Shown here: positions 12,546 through 23,979 of the stretch, piece by piece | Layout of the letters: each line of letters starts with the position of its first letter | Numbering within the stretch: position 1 is the first letter of the stretch | Origin: Phoenix dactylifera | Lineage: Eukaryota > Streptophyta > Magnoliopsida > Arecales > Arecaceae | DNA: 64,000 nt | Direction of reading: 5' to 3' | Assembly: GCF_009389715.1 (NCBI RefSeq) | Contig: NC_052399.1 | Location: 21,979,646 to 22,043,645, forward strand | Notes under the pieces: generated by a model | Told to the model about the DNA's origin: nothing | Databases searched by the model: none | The model's input: the letters and a program-made list of their open reading frames with translations, nothing else | Position numbers and translations under genes: made by a program

Positions 12546-13249
12546 TTAATTCCCTCCTCCATCGGTACGAGGGAGTGAAATCGGCAGATCATAATCTGGA
12601 TCTCGAGCAGTCTGATTGTGGTGGTCTTTCTTCCAAGCTGTGTAAAGATAGAGAGCGATCACAGCAGCCACCAAGAAAAAGATCGGCCAAACGTACCTGA
12701 AAGAGGCGACGGGATGGACAAGAGCGATCCGAAGCACAAAGGCGATCAAGCAGAAGGCGATGGGGATGGCCACCACCTTCTTTTGGAGCCAGGCGACCTC
12801 GGCGCCTTCGGGCCTCACCAGGGAGTACATTAAGAGGCCTAGGCTCGTGACGACGCCCAGGCAAATGAAAGATATGAGGAAGTTGTAAAAGAGAGGCGAG
12901 TGCGGGTGCAGCTGGATCTCCGGTGGGATGCTTGCGTAGATCCCGCAGCACAACGCGGCCACCGCCAGCGACACAGTCGGGACCAGCTTCCTCATACGCT
13001 TCGAGTCTCTTGCTCAGGGCCGGCGGCGGTCGGCGAACCTGGGTTCTCGGCATAGCGAGTGGATGGGTGGCTGGATTCCTTCTTCCGTAGTCGTCGGAAG
13101 AAGGAATCGGAAGAGAAGAAGGTAACGGGGAAGATGCGGCCGGTGGTTTGGGCTGAGTCACCACCGGACGAACCTCCGAAACTCAATAGTCGTCTAAAGA
13201 AGGAGTTGGAAGGGAAGAAAGAAGCGGAGAAGATGCGGGCCATGGCCAT
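12546..13249 (-). pseudogene. Four-TM protein family, copy A (frameshifted)
   Basis: The N-terminal part reads from an ATG at 13249 (MAMARIFSASFFPSNSFF...) and the four-helix core from 12995 to the stop at 12546, in a different frame. Relative to copies B-D there are two extra bases (GA on the coding strand) around 13006-13010, between the PEQ and SKR codons, which breaks the reading frame. The arm is also shorter: the second module jumps from RRLR to KKESSHPS. A conserved valine codon has become ATG at 12995, so a 149-aa core-only protein (MRKLVPTVSLAV...) with all four helices and the usual LPRTDGGGN end remains possible. It is either a pseudogene or a truncated gene. The family is not one I recognise. 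Confidence 0.75.
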
Positions 13250-14674
13250 CTCTGCTGCTTCTCAGAGCTAGGCCGAAGTGTATATAAAGATCTTCCAACC
13301 CTTTCGGGGGGAGAAAACGAGAGAAGGAGAGGGAGCAGGTAAGAGACACCACTATATTCTTTGACTTAGTCCAACGCAACGCAGCTTATTACATGTCAAA
13401 CTCAGTAAACCGAATTAAACTGAACCAAACCGAACCGAATTTTCAGCTTGATTGGAACTCTTTTCTTAATAGATTAATTGGTTCGCTTTCGATTTTTATT
13501 TGAGGGAACCGGTGTAAATTGGTTCGGTTCTAAAAATAATCTTAAACCAGTCCGATTCGGGCGTGCACACCTCTGGCTTGTCCATTGGACTGGAGCTTGA
13601 TAAGAGCAATGATAAGATTGTGATGACCAGGTCCAGCATTGAAAGATATGAGCATCTAGCTCATGCATGTGCCATTGAATGCATGAATGAAGTCGCAAAC
13701 ATACCGACTGCTCCTTTATTGAGTACAAAGCAAAGGCGATGATTAAAAGAAGCTCTAAGTTACGACTGGTTGCACCAACTGCAGGTAGTATTACAATGTC
13801 TTCTAGAAATTCGATACATGATCAGTGGTGAATGTCGCAACTCCCATGACAACATGCTCGACGATGGTATGTCAACGGGTCAGATGGTAACTTTGATGGT
13901 GCATGGCTCAGCTGACATGAGTCAAGGAGCTCGCTTGTTGTACATACATATATAGAAGGTTGACTAATAGATAAGTCAGGCTGGAAAACATGATAGATAT
14001 TTCGAACCCAGCATGTCTTCCTTGGGGAGGACGGTAGCTGCTACTAAGCTTACAGGCGTTGATTCTCCCAAGCACAGTTAAACAACCATCTTTCGAAGAC
14101 ATTGGTAATTGCCCTCAGCTATTATGCAATCTATTACTGGACACGCTGAGATCTTATTGAATGCACAGTTGTTGGAAAGGGCTGCACTCTTAAGGGGTTA
14201 GTGTTTCTTTTAACAAGGGACCCTGATCAAGTATTGCTTGTAAGAAGAGGGTGAGGTTTGCATATTCCATTAGCCTAGTCTTCTCAAAAATAGAACGAAA
14301 AGTCTACATGTGAAATGGAAACGAGAGCTTGTGGTGCAATGATCAAAGGGTATGAATTAAATGCGTCGAAAGGACTATAGGAGAAGAAACTTCAGGTAAT
14401 AAAAGTAAAATATAAATATAAATCACTTTAAACCTATCTGACTATGTTCTCGAGAGAGGATTATAGATCTTATGCTTCTCATTGGCATAAACTAATGGTA
14501 AATATGAATTTTGATCACCAATCAAAATATATAAATCGGACAAGATTTGAGGACCATGCATCTGAGACATGGGAGGATTTGAGATCCGATGCCATCGCAC
14601 CACATGATATGAGACAAATTAGTGCCGGCCATGCCTTGCCTTCTAAGAAAGAATTCTAACTCTTCTCGCTTATA

Positions 14675-14676
<2 letters not shown>
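13250..14676. repeat. Array spacer block, 5' flank of copy A
   Basis: The minus-strand leader of copy A contains GTGTATATAAAGATC close to the ATG, shared with copies E and G. Beyond it lies a block with runs of AACCGAACCGAATTTT, then GGTTGCACCAACTGCAGG and GTGTTTCTTTTAACAAGG. The same text recurs at 40200-41560 (copy E/D side), and partly at 17440-18350, 24150-25000 and 45350-45930. No coding sequence is supported. Confidence 0.7.

Positions 14677-14744
<68 letters not shown>
14677..14744. repeat. (AT)n microsatellite, about 34 units
   Basis: An uninterrupted AT dinucleotide run. The paralogous positions in the other array units (near 18680, 25115 and 41590) lack it, so the expansion arose in this unit. 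Confidence 0.95.
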
Positions 14745-14748
<4 letters not shown>

Positions 14749-16064
14749 CCTTCTCCACAACGTCAAACACCAACCTGGAAATGACGTGGCGTAATCAACG
14801 TCATCCCGCCCACGTCATCCCACCCATTTGGTCCGGGGTTAACCCAAAGCGTACCGTGACGAGCCGTGGGAACCGTTGCATACAGGATAAAAATTTAGGA
14901 GTTTGAAACCAAGCACATAATAATTTAGACGATAAAACGCAGGTAGCTATGGATATCCATGATGGAGAGAATGTTGGATATCTTGATCTCTGCTTAAACC
15001 AAACTGCTTGACTTCGGCCATAATCGCGGTAAATAACTTTGGCATAGACCAATGTGCCACTTTGTTCGAAGCAATAAAGACTAGTAATTACGTCGAAGCT
15101 GCAATTAAGGCATAATTGACATGATTGCCACTGCATACTGCTCGCACAAAATGATTGTTACGTTGTTAACACTCAACAAACCGTCACCACACAATTAAGG
15201 CACGTCGTGCCAAATCAGATAACCGACATATATTTTATCCTATATAAAGAGGTGAGTTCACTCAAAACTTCTCCAACATATTTTCTCTTTTTCGTCGTTG
15301 TTCTAGCATTCTGACTTAAGCATTGAAGGATCTTTTTACCAAACTGACTTCTAACATGTTGACTTCGGTAGCAACCAGTTTATGTTCTCTTCGGTCTCAT
15401 CCGACTTTAATTCTCTTCGGTTCTCACCGACCTCAACTTAGCTCAGAATCTAGCCACAACAATCCAATATTGCAAAACTTCTTTATCACAATTGTCATCG
15501 GCTATTGCAATAGGAAAAACAAACAAAAACTTTTCAGATGATATGTATGTCATTCATCAAATGATAACTGCATTTAGCAGCTGAAGAGCTTTAATTTTAT
15601 GAGAAGGGGTCTTTAATTAAAGATTAGTGAAAATGTCAGAGTCTACATGCCTGACACCAATTGGCTCATCAGAGGTAGGCCCAGGCCACCAGCCCCTGTT
15701 TGCCCACCCATTAGCCCCTGTTTGACCAGTGACCTTAATGTAGGTATTGCAATTGTTCTGCCTTTGAAACTCTGAACGAAAGTATAGAGCAGTGATCGAG
15801 AAAGGTCGAATAATGGAATATAAGCGCACACAACACTTGATTGCTTCACGCTGAAGCATTTGCGATGTTTCCATCGAAGTTTGGAGGGTAGAAGACTTGC
15901 ACTTGTTGTACCATAATGTGGTAGTTGAACTTATAATAAAATATTTAGGCCACATTTGACTGGGGAATAAACGGACATAAAGCTCAAAATAAAATTTATA
16001 AAAAAGGTTTTTTTTACTTATCTTCTTGAATATTACAATTTATCTAGCTAAATATCCTTCTAAA
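14745..16064. repeat. Array spacer
   Basis: No gene is supported. It contains GAAATGACGTGG..CAACGTCATC text shared with about 25130 and 41650. It also has a block reading CTGCCTTTGAAACTCTGAAC then AGACTTGCACTTGTTG (15755-15910), recurring at 20080-20200 and 43155-43250. Confidence 0.6.
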
Positions 16065-16350
16065 ATTAATATCTGTATGTATATCATCATCGAACATTTG
16101 TTTTATATGTATATCCTTCTTCCTCTTTTTTTTTTTGTCGTATCTATCCATGCCATCTAAAATCGTTAAGAAGTTAGCAGTTTGAAATTAAAATGGCGAA
16201 AATACCATTAGCGGATAAATATACAAAAAGAAACATTGACAAAGATATATATGCAAATAGCAATTTTGAAATATATTTATACAATTTCATATATTCAAAA
16301 AGATATACATACAAAAAATATTTTAAATTTTTACATAATATTCTTCTAAA
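16065..16350 (+). repeat. Dispersed AT-rich repeat, copy 1
   Basis: It carries the phrase TATATCCTTCTTCCTC..TTTTTTTTTGTCG, then AAAAAGAAACATTGACAA and CAAATAGCAATTTTGAA. Close relatives lie at 21006-21370 (same orientation) and 22280-22660 (opposite orientation). No coding capacity or defined ends are visible. Confidence 0.6.
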
Positions 16351-16472
16351 TATTAGCATTGAGTTCCACCATCTCTTGTTTATGCATTTATAATAATAAC
16401 AGACAGCGGAAAACAAAAAAAAGAAGAAGGTAGGCACGAACAAAAAAGAGCCATGGTTAATTCCCTCCTCCA

Positions 16473-17222
16473 TCAGGTACGAGAGAGTGAAATCGGCAGA
16501 CGATAATCTGGTTCTCGAGCACTTTGGTTGTGGAGGTCTTTCTTCCAAGCTGCGTAAAGGCAGAGGGCGATCCCAGCAGTCACCAAGAAGAAGACCAGCC
16601 AAACGTACCCGAAAGAGGCAACGGGAAGGAGGAGAGCAATCCGAAGCACAAAGGCGATCAAGAAGAAGATGATGGCGATGGTCACCACCCTCTTTTGGAC
16701 CCAGGCGACCTCGGCTCCTTCGGGCCTCTCGAGGGAGTACATGAAGAGGCCCAGGCTCGTGACGACGCCCAAGGAAATGAAAGCGATGAGGAAGTTGTAA
16801 AAGAGAGGCGAGTGCGGGTGCAGCTGGATCGTCGGCGGGATACTTGCGTAGATCCCGCAGCACAACGCGGCCACCGCCAGCGACACAGTCGGGACCAGCT
16901 TCCTCACACGCTTCGAGTCTTGCTCAGGGCCGGCGGCGGCCGGCGAACCTGTCTCCATCTCCATCGCACTCGGGATCGGGTTCTCATCGGCATAGCGAGG
17001 CGATGGGTGGCTGGATTCAGCCGTCGTTTGGTTCGGGTCATCCGAAGAACCGAAGCTCCGTAGTCGTCGGAAGAAGGAATCGGAAGAGAAGAAGGAAACG
17101 GGGAAGATGCGGCCGGTGGTTTGGGCCGAGTCACCATCCGACGAACCTCCGAAACTCAATAGTCGTCTAAAGAAGGAGTTGGAGCGGAAGGAAGAAGCGG
17201 AGAAGATGCGGGCCATTTCCAT
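16473..17222 (-). CDS. Four-TM protein family, copy B
   Basis: A single-exon 249-aa ORF from ATG at 17222. The arm (1-105) holds two similar modules, R5-T36 and R38-T67. Each follows the pattern RIF..SFF.S.SFFRRL.SFG.SS..D..QTT, so each has a basic RRLxS site. The core has hydrophobic helices at about 109-128, 141-163, 179-200 and 204-225, then a charged tail (AWKKDLHNQSAREPDY). The S/R/F-rich amphipathic start could act as an organelle presequence, but this is inference. One extra base near the end turns the usual LPRTDGGGN tail into LSRT and a stop. Substitutions against copies C and D are mostly conservative. I do not recognise the family; a multi-pass membrane protein of unknown role. Confidence 0.75.
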   Translation of the reverse strand: MEMARIFSASSFRSNSFFRRLLSFGGSSDGDSAQTTGRIFPVSFFSSDSFFRRLRSFGSSDDPNQTTAESSHPSPRYADENPIPSAMEMETGSPAAAGPEQDSKRVRKLVPTVSLAVAALCCGIYASIPPTIQLHPHSPLFYNFLIAFISLGVVTSLGLFMYSLERPEGAEVAWVQKRVVTIAIIFFLIAFVLRIALLLPVASFGYVWLVFFLVTAGIALCLYAAWKKDLHNQSAREPDYRLPISLSRT

Positions 17223-18956
17223 AGCGAAGCTTGGAGATGACCCAAAAGTACATATAAATTTTCGTTCCCTTTTGGGAGGGGGGCGAGAGAGAGGAGGAGG
17301 AGGAGGAGGAAATCAAACAACTATGTGTTCTTCGAAGGATCTTAACTATTTAGCCGACCGATGTACCAGGCAAAAAATAAAATAATCACCCGACCTCCCT
17401 CGTTTGTCCATTTTTTTGAGGGAAGGGGAAGCTGAGCCACCCACTCGTTTGTCCAATTGAACTGGAATCTTGACCAGGTAACAGCACTGACATGTAAGCG
17501 TGATGACCGGCTCCGACGTCAAAAAATATGGGCGGTTCTGGAAGGAAGAAGCAAACATACCAGTCTCGTTTTGTGACTACAAGTAAACGAGGTGATAAAA
17601 GAATTCCACGTCTTTTCCAAATTTTTTACATGATTAATGGTGAATTTTACAAGTCCCAGGACGACATGTTGCTTACGATATGTTAAAAGTGTCAGATGGT
17701 AACTTTGGAGGTGGTTATTCCCACGACGACATGCTGGCTCAAAGTGAGATGAGCCAGGGACCTCGCTCTCGCTGTACATATATGAAGACAGGCTACATAA
17801 CCCAAGATATGATCATGAATTTATAGTTTATATTTTTGAATTAAAATTCACTGTTTCGATACTGAATTTTGTATCAGTACTGTTTTATTACAATATCAAT
17901 ACATCTGGTATGGTATCCGATTCGATATACCTAATATCCGTAGGCCTTTCCTATCAACATTTATGCAATGGATGATTGGACATACTGAGGTCTTATTGAA
18001 TGTGTAAGTGTTGGAAAGGGTTTCACTTTAAAGGGGTTAATGTTTCTTTTAACAAGGGCCCTTGATCGGGTAGTATTTGTAAGAAGAAAATGAGGTTGGC
18101 ATAGTTCATTAGCCTAGTCCCATCAAAATAGGAATGAAAATTTTATATATGAAATGGAAAAGCGAACTTGTAGTGTAATGCCCCTAGGATACGAATTAAA
18201 TGTGAAACATTTCTAAAGCACTATATGAGAAAAAGCTACAGGTAATATTTTTTTGACAAAAAAAATCACTCTAAACTCATCCCGCTAATATTTTTCAGAG
18301 ATAATTATACATCTTCTAGTTCTCGTGGGCATAAACTAATGCTAAATATGAAATGGGATAGCCAAACATAACGTACAAATACGACAAAATTTGAGGACCA
18401 TGCATATGTATTGCTAGGTAGTAAAGAAAATGTCGTCAAATTCTGCTATTAGCAGGTCGACTTCCTCATCAACCCATGCTCCCAGTCAAACCGGCCTGAA
18501 TCTTACTTCAGCTAAGTTAGATGGAAAGAATTACCTTCCGGCCAATTCTGATACTCAAAAATTTCTGCTGCGCCTCCTCGCCATCACACCACACAATAAG
18601 AGAAAAAATAGGTGAGTGCCGGCCATTTTTTTCATGCCTTGGCCTCCAAGAAAGATTATATTCTGATTCTCTTCGTTTTTACTAGTCTACTTATGACCAT
18701 CTAGAAGCACGATTGCCCCCCACCACTCATGCTCGTTGACGTAATCTTCCTCTAGATAAGAAGGCCAGTACTGGCCGTGCTTAAAGCATATTATCCTTTA
18801 GTGAAAAATATTATTTTTATATTTTTGGTCTAACCAATTCTCGAACATATTGGGTGATTAATAGTTGGCAACTAAAGTAATCTTTGATCTTGATCCAACC
18901 AATTCTTGAACACGAGTGGTCTACTATTTTAGATTTTTAAAATGGAAACTTACTCA
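17223..18956. repeat. Array spacer block, 5' flank of copy B
   Basis: The leader of copy B is CT-rich on the coding strand, with an ATTTATATGTAC element about 30-40 bp before the ATG. The rest matches the flank of copy C (about 24000-25150), for example TATGTGTTCTTCGAAGGATC and GGTATCAGTACTGTT-like text. At 18699-18706 lies a single ATCTAGAA, the empty counterpart of the hAT insertion site. No gene is supported. Confidence 0.65.
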
Positions 18957-19683
18957 AGGGCTGTTTAGTTGGGGTATATTAGATTAGGAGGCAATCTCAC
19001 GATTGCTATGAATCATCTATTTGAAAAAGTGATTGTGAGAAAAAGTAAATTTTAATATATTTAGTTGGTAGAAAACTTAATTTAAAAAATCACATCGAAA
19101 CAGATTACTATATTTTGTTAGAAGTAATCTTATGCAGAAATATTGCCTAATTTCCAGTAATATTATTAAATAATAAATTCAAATAATATCCTTTCTCGGT
19201 CCATTTGTGGCCTACTTATGTAAATGCTATCAATATTGACTATGCCTAATATTAAAATATATTTACATGAGTTAATAAATATTTTTAATTTAATTATACA
19301 TATATTATAAAATATATTTCTTATTATGAATACTTTTAATATATTTTTCTATATAAATAAACATACGAATTATTAATAAATTCTATGTTACATTTATTAA
19401 TAATTACTATTTTTAATTATTTGTTAATAATAAATGTTTATTAAGAAATATATTAATATATTGAATATATTAATATTTTTAGATCACTTTCACTCGGTAA
19501 TTTAGTATGTAAAAACAAATAACACTTCTTTAGTGGTATTTATTTTACCTTCTTTCTTATAAAAATAAATATGGGAACATCATTTATTTTATTGTATCTC
19601 TCATCTATTTTTTTAACCAAACAATTAATAATCTGAGATTTATTTTCCTATATTAGAGATAACTCCCAACCAAATTGGCCCAA
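18957..19683. mobile_element. AT-rich MITE-like block (degenerate TIRs)
   Basis: It begins GGGCTGTTTAGTTGGGG and ends CCCAACCAAATTGGCCC, an imperfect inverted pair, around a very AT-rich interior with no ORF. A sibling occupies about 42006-42812, and a left-end-only relative starts near 29041. It is inherited with the array unit rather than being a fresh insertion. Confidence 0.5.
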
Positions 19684-21005
19684 TAATCAATAGCAAAAGC
19701 AGTCAAATTCGGACGCCCATCAATCAAATACTATTTATAGATTTCATGGACCAGAATATTATGGAACAGAAATTTAAATCGACCGCAGGTGTTGCACTAA
19801 ACTTATCCCCCTTCTTAAACAATACTACCTCCGAAATCCGAATAAACATTAAGAACAAAGGGCGCGGAGATCTAGAAGGCTGGGTCCATACAGAACTACA
19901 CGGAAGTTCTGTTGAGGCCCATGGGAATAGAAGAAAGACCTATAAAAATATATGCTGTTACAATATTTTTCTTATTATATAGATTATGATAATATCATCC
20001 ACAAAGTCTACAAAACCCTGATATGAAGAATAGTGAGATGTCTCTTCTTTCTACCTTCAGTAGCTACTACAATTGTTCTGCCTTTGAAACTCTGAACGAA
20101 AGGATAGAGCAGTGATTGAGAAAGGTTCATGGAATATAAGCGCATACAATGCTACGTTCCTATCGAAGTTTGAAGGGCAGAAGACTTGCACTTGTTGTAC
20201 CATAATGCCTTGATTCAAATGTGGTAGTTGAACTTATAATAAAATATTTAAGCCACATTTGACTGGGGAACAAAACGAACATAAGGCTCAAAATAAAGTT
20301 TTATGCTTGCCAAATAATTTGTAGACTATGGACATATGCAGAGAATAATTATGTCAATCAAAGTTGTTTATATTAGGCATAATTATTCCAAGAAAAAATT
20401 ATCATAAGCTATTCTAGACATGAAACTAGCATTTATCTCTACTTTTTATATGTTATGAAAAGGAAATCCTACTTGAATTATTTCAAAGATATAACTGATT
20501 CTAAAAAAAGAAGACGAAGAAAGATATGTGGTATAATTATATATATGAGCACAATTCTTGTTATTCCCACTTTTCTAACTCCTGAACCAAAGATAGCATC
20601 TGGTCCTTTGTGCACATAAATCTCGATGCATTAGTGCGTGGCAAACTTTTCAACATCATCACAACCAATAAAAATTCACAGCTTCGCAGATTATGAGTTA
20701 AATAGATAAATAGGAGCAACCAAGCCAATTCTGTATCTTGGAAAGCAGAAGACTTGAAATATCAAACATCTAACCAAAGTCATCCCGCATCTACCGTACT
20801 TGGAAAGTTACTGCTGTCATTAAGAAATTTCTTTGTACAAATTAAGTTATCATGTGCTGACTTCTACAACTACGTATGATTTTATATACCCTTTTGACAT
20901 TTTTCTTAGGAAATTCTTATATTTTTTCTGTTTTAATATTTGCATCCTCTTTCTTCCAACTTGGTAGTCCGATTTTGTAATCACTAGCTTTTTGTGTATT
21001 GCTAC
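19684..21005. repeat. Array spacer
   Basis: No coding sequence. It includes ATCAATCAAATACT.TTTATAG text shared with about 42845. It also has GGTATAATTATATATATGAG (from about 20531), which is the uninterrupted version of the TRIM insertion site at 43579, and CATCTAACCAAAGTCATCCC shared with about 44765. Confidence 0.6.
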
Positions 21006-21370
21006 GGGACATGTAATATAACACCAATACTTGTTTTGTATGTATATCCTTTTTTTTTTCTTTTTGTGTATCTATACATGTCATCTAACGTTGTTAAAAT
21101 ATTACCGGTTTAAAATTGAAATAATGAAAATATCCTTAACGGGTAAACATGCAAAAAGAAACATTGATAAGGGTATACATGCAAATAGCAACTTTGAAGA
21201 GTATTCATGTACTTTCATATTTTTAGAAGGGTATACACCCAAAAAAAATAAATTTTTTTCATAAATACCTTTCTAAATATTAGAATTTGCATGAATATTC
21301 TCCAAATTGATATTTACATACATACCTTTCCAAAACACTATTTTTATATGAATACCATTGACATGGCGAT
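21006..21370 (+). repeat. Dispersed AT-rich repeat, copy 2
   Basis: Related to 16065-16350, with the same TGTATATCCTT..TTTTTT, AAAAAGAAACATTGATAA and CAAATAGCAACTTTGAA phrases in the same orientation. Confidence 0.6.
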
Positions 21371-22279
21371 TCAACTAGCATGATTAGCCAAAATATATTT
21401 ATTTAAATTAAAAATTAATTAAAATTATGAAAGTATCTTTTTATTTCTGAAGTGGGTAATAGGTCAACAGGTCATACCAGAAATTAATATCTCTATCTGT
21501 TTTGAAAAATTTTTCGATCTCTCTCGACCCTCATTTTCACTAATCCATCCTAATTCAAAACCATTCCATTGACTCTCTTTTCCACCATAGACAGCTCTTC
21601 ATTATATCCATTTTTACATAAAGATGGTCACATCCTGTCTTTAGCTTTATGAATTATTTTAAAAAAAAAAGTGTTCTTACATATTTGCAATATTTATCTT
21701 TTAGTGTATGAGATTTACAATATTTATCTTTTACAGTTAAATTTATTTTCATATGTAGACTGGTGGCTAATTTAAAATTACTGTGACAAGATGGCCCCGT
21801 ATACTACATCTTTTTTTATTTTAGAAAATTGAAGCTTCAAAAAAAAAGGCTTAAGGTACACAATTTAAGAGGCGGTCTTCTACCACATAGTTGCAGAAGT
21901 TGTTAATAAGTCTGAAGGATTCAAAGTCCTTTAATGATTTTGCTTAGGGTGATTGCTATTGTTCTTTCACCATGAGCATAGCAATAGCAAGAAAGCATGA
22001 TCATTGCAATCTGACGTGTACCCGTAAGACTTTCTAATCATTTTCTATAATCCAATATGTGACTGTTTCGATGAAATAAGATAATATAGTGGTTGTTATA
22101 AATAAAGAAGAATAAAGTCGTATAATCATTTAATTAGTGAAAAAACTTAACTCCTTTTGTTATCTAATTATCAAATCAATCTTTTTCTTAAGCAATATTT
22201 TTATAAAAAATATTGAGGAGCATGCACTAGACAAATCAAAGTATTAAAACAGGTTGAAATAGAAAAAAAATAAAATTAG
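21371..22279. other. AT-rich spacer without a gene
   Basis: Nothing recognisable: short AT-rich ORFs only, no clear repeat termini. Confidence 0.5.
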
Positions 22280-22660
22280 AATTTTTTGCATGTAAACCCT
22301 TTTAAATATATAAAATTGTATGAATACCCTCACAAAGTATTATTTGCATATATATCCTTATAAATATTTCATTTTGCATACCTACTTATTAAGGATATTT
22401 TGGTAATTTTTAATTTTAAACCGCTAATTTCTTAATGGTATGAGCATATATGCAAGAAAAAAGAAAAATGAAAGGTATACATGTAAAACAAGTATTTTAT
22501 AAGAGTATAAATGCAAATATTAAGTAGTCGAACTGAGTCTCCCTCTCCCCAGAAGTGAAAGAAGTGGGATAATTGCCTTTTTTCTTCGATTCGGTGAGGT
22601 TGCCTGAATTGTTCTAAGATGGGTATTAATGCAAATTTCAATATTTAGGAGGATATATAT
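22280..22660 (-). repeat. Dispersed AT-rich repeat, copy 3 (inverted)
   Basis: It carries GCATACCTACTTATTAAGG, TTGGTAATTTTTAATTTTAA and CATGTAAAACAAGTATTTTA, the complement-oriented relative of the repeats at 16065 and 21006. The inverted pair 21006/22280 could form a long foldback. Confidence 0.5.
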
Positions 22661-23217
22661 GAAATTATTTTTTTTTATAAAAATTAGCTGAAGGAACAAT
22701 TTATATAAAGAGCTTTATAAAATGTTTACATAAATATGGAAAAGGTAGGGATTAAAATGCCCAAAGGATTATACGAAAACGTCGTACATAAATCCACAAA
22801 ATCATCTATATATGCATTTACACACAGAACAAAGGTAGAAATGATATTAAAGGACGAGAATGAGAAATTTCACATGGGATCAAGCTAGGAAATTAAAAAG
22901 GTATCCTATTTCTTGGCTCTCCAGTTCGTACGGAGACGAGAGGACCATTTCTTAAAGTTCGATCATTCAACAAGTCCACGGCTGAGCGGACCCAATAATT
23001 TCGCAATCATTGGCATCCATGTACCTCCTCAATCACCAGCCAGCCATCCGTGCAGCAATCGAACGGTTCAATTACAAGCGTTGACCCTCCGCAGTCTCGG
23101 TGCGAATTCCACATCGAGCAGCCCCATGGAATCGCATCCCTTGGTTTAATGCAATTAAAATAATAATAGACAGCAGAAAAAAAAGAAGGTAGGCACGAAA
23201 AAAGAAAAGAGCGATGG
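22661..23217. repeat. Array spacer block, 3' flank of copy C
   Basis: It matches the 3' flanks of copies A and D: a TTAGCTGAAGG..ATTTATA start, CCAGTTCGTACGGA, then CTCCTCAATCACCAGCCAGC. No gene is supported. Confidence 0.65.
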
Positions 23218-23979
23218 TTAATTCCCTCCTCCGTCGGTACGAGGGAGTGAAATCGGCAGACGATAAGCTGGATCTCGAGCACTTTGGTTGTGGAGGTCTT
23301 TCTTCCGAGCTGCGTAAAGATAGAGGGCGATCCCAGCAGCGACCAAGAAGAAGACCAGCCAAACGTACCCGAAAGAGGCGACGGGAAGGAGGAGAGCAAT
23401 CCGAAGCACAAAGGCGATCAAGAAGAAGATGATGGCGATGGTCACCACCCTCTTTTGGACCCAGGCGACCTTGGCTCCTTCGGGCCTCACGAGGGAGCAC
23501 ATCAAGAGGCCCAGGCTCGTAAAGACGCCCAAAGAAACGAAAGCGGTGAGGAAGTCGTAAAAGAGAGGCGAGGGCGGGTGCAGCTGGATCTCCGGTGGGA
23601 TGCTTGCGTAGATCCCGCAGCACAACGCGGCCACCGCCAGCGACACAGTCGGGACCAGCTTCCTCACACGCTTCGAGTCTTGCTCAGGTCCGGCGGCGGC
23701 CGGCGAACCTGTCTCCATCTCCATCGCACTCGGGATCGGGTTCTCATCGGCATAGCGAGGCGACGGGTGGCTGGATTCAGCCGTCGTTTGGTCCGGGTCA
23801 TCCGAAGAACCGAAGCTCCGTAGTCGTCGGAAGAAGGAATCAGAAGAAAAGAAGGAAACGGGGAAGATGCGGCCGGTGGTTTGGGCTGAGTCACCACCAG
23901 AGGAACCTCCGAAACTCAATAGTCGTCTAAAGGAGTTGGAAGGGAAGAAAGAAGCGGAGAAGATGCGGGCCATGGCCAT
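23218..23979 (-). CDS. Four-TM protein family, copy C
   Basis: An intact single-exon ORF of 253 aa from ATG at 23979 (MAMARIFSASFF) to TAA. It has both N-terminal modules, the RRLLSFGG and RRLRSFGS sites, the linker with ESSHPSPRYADENP, four hydrophobic helices and the canonical end LPISLPRTDGGGN. This is the best representative of the family. Compared with B, the second helix has FYDFLTAFVSLGVF and the tail WKKD is RKKD. It is GC-rich against AT-rich surroundings. Its leader is CT-rich on the coding strand with a T-run near the ATG. The function is unknown; four membrane passes are inferred from hydrophobicity only. Expression is not shown by sequence. Confidence 0.75.
   Translation of the reverse strand: MAMARIFSASFFPSNSFRRLLSFGGSSGGDSAQTTGRIFPVSFFSSDSFFRRLRSFGSSDDPDQTTAESSHPSPRYADENPIPSAMEMETGSPAAAGPEQDSKRVRKLVPTVSLAVAALCCGIYASIPPEIQLHPPSPLFYDFLTAFVSLGVFTSLGLLMCSLVRPEGAKVAWVQKRVVTIAIIFFLIAFVLRIALLLPVASFGYVWLVFFLVAAGIALYLYAARKKDLHNQSARDPAYRLPISLPRTDGGGN

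Noticed and set aside
16524..17063. Long plus-strand ORF (179 aa) antisense to copy B, with equivalents at 23284-23823 and 39160-39666
   Set aside because: It mirrors the GC-rich minus-strand gene. The antisense product is Arg/Gly/Asp/His-rich without hydrophobic or domain pattern and exists wherever the sense frame does.
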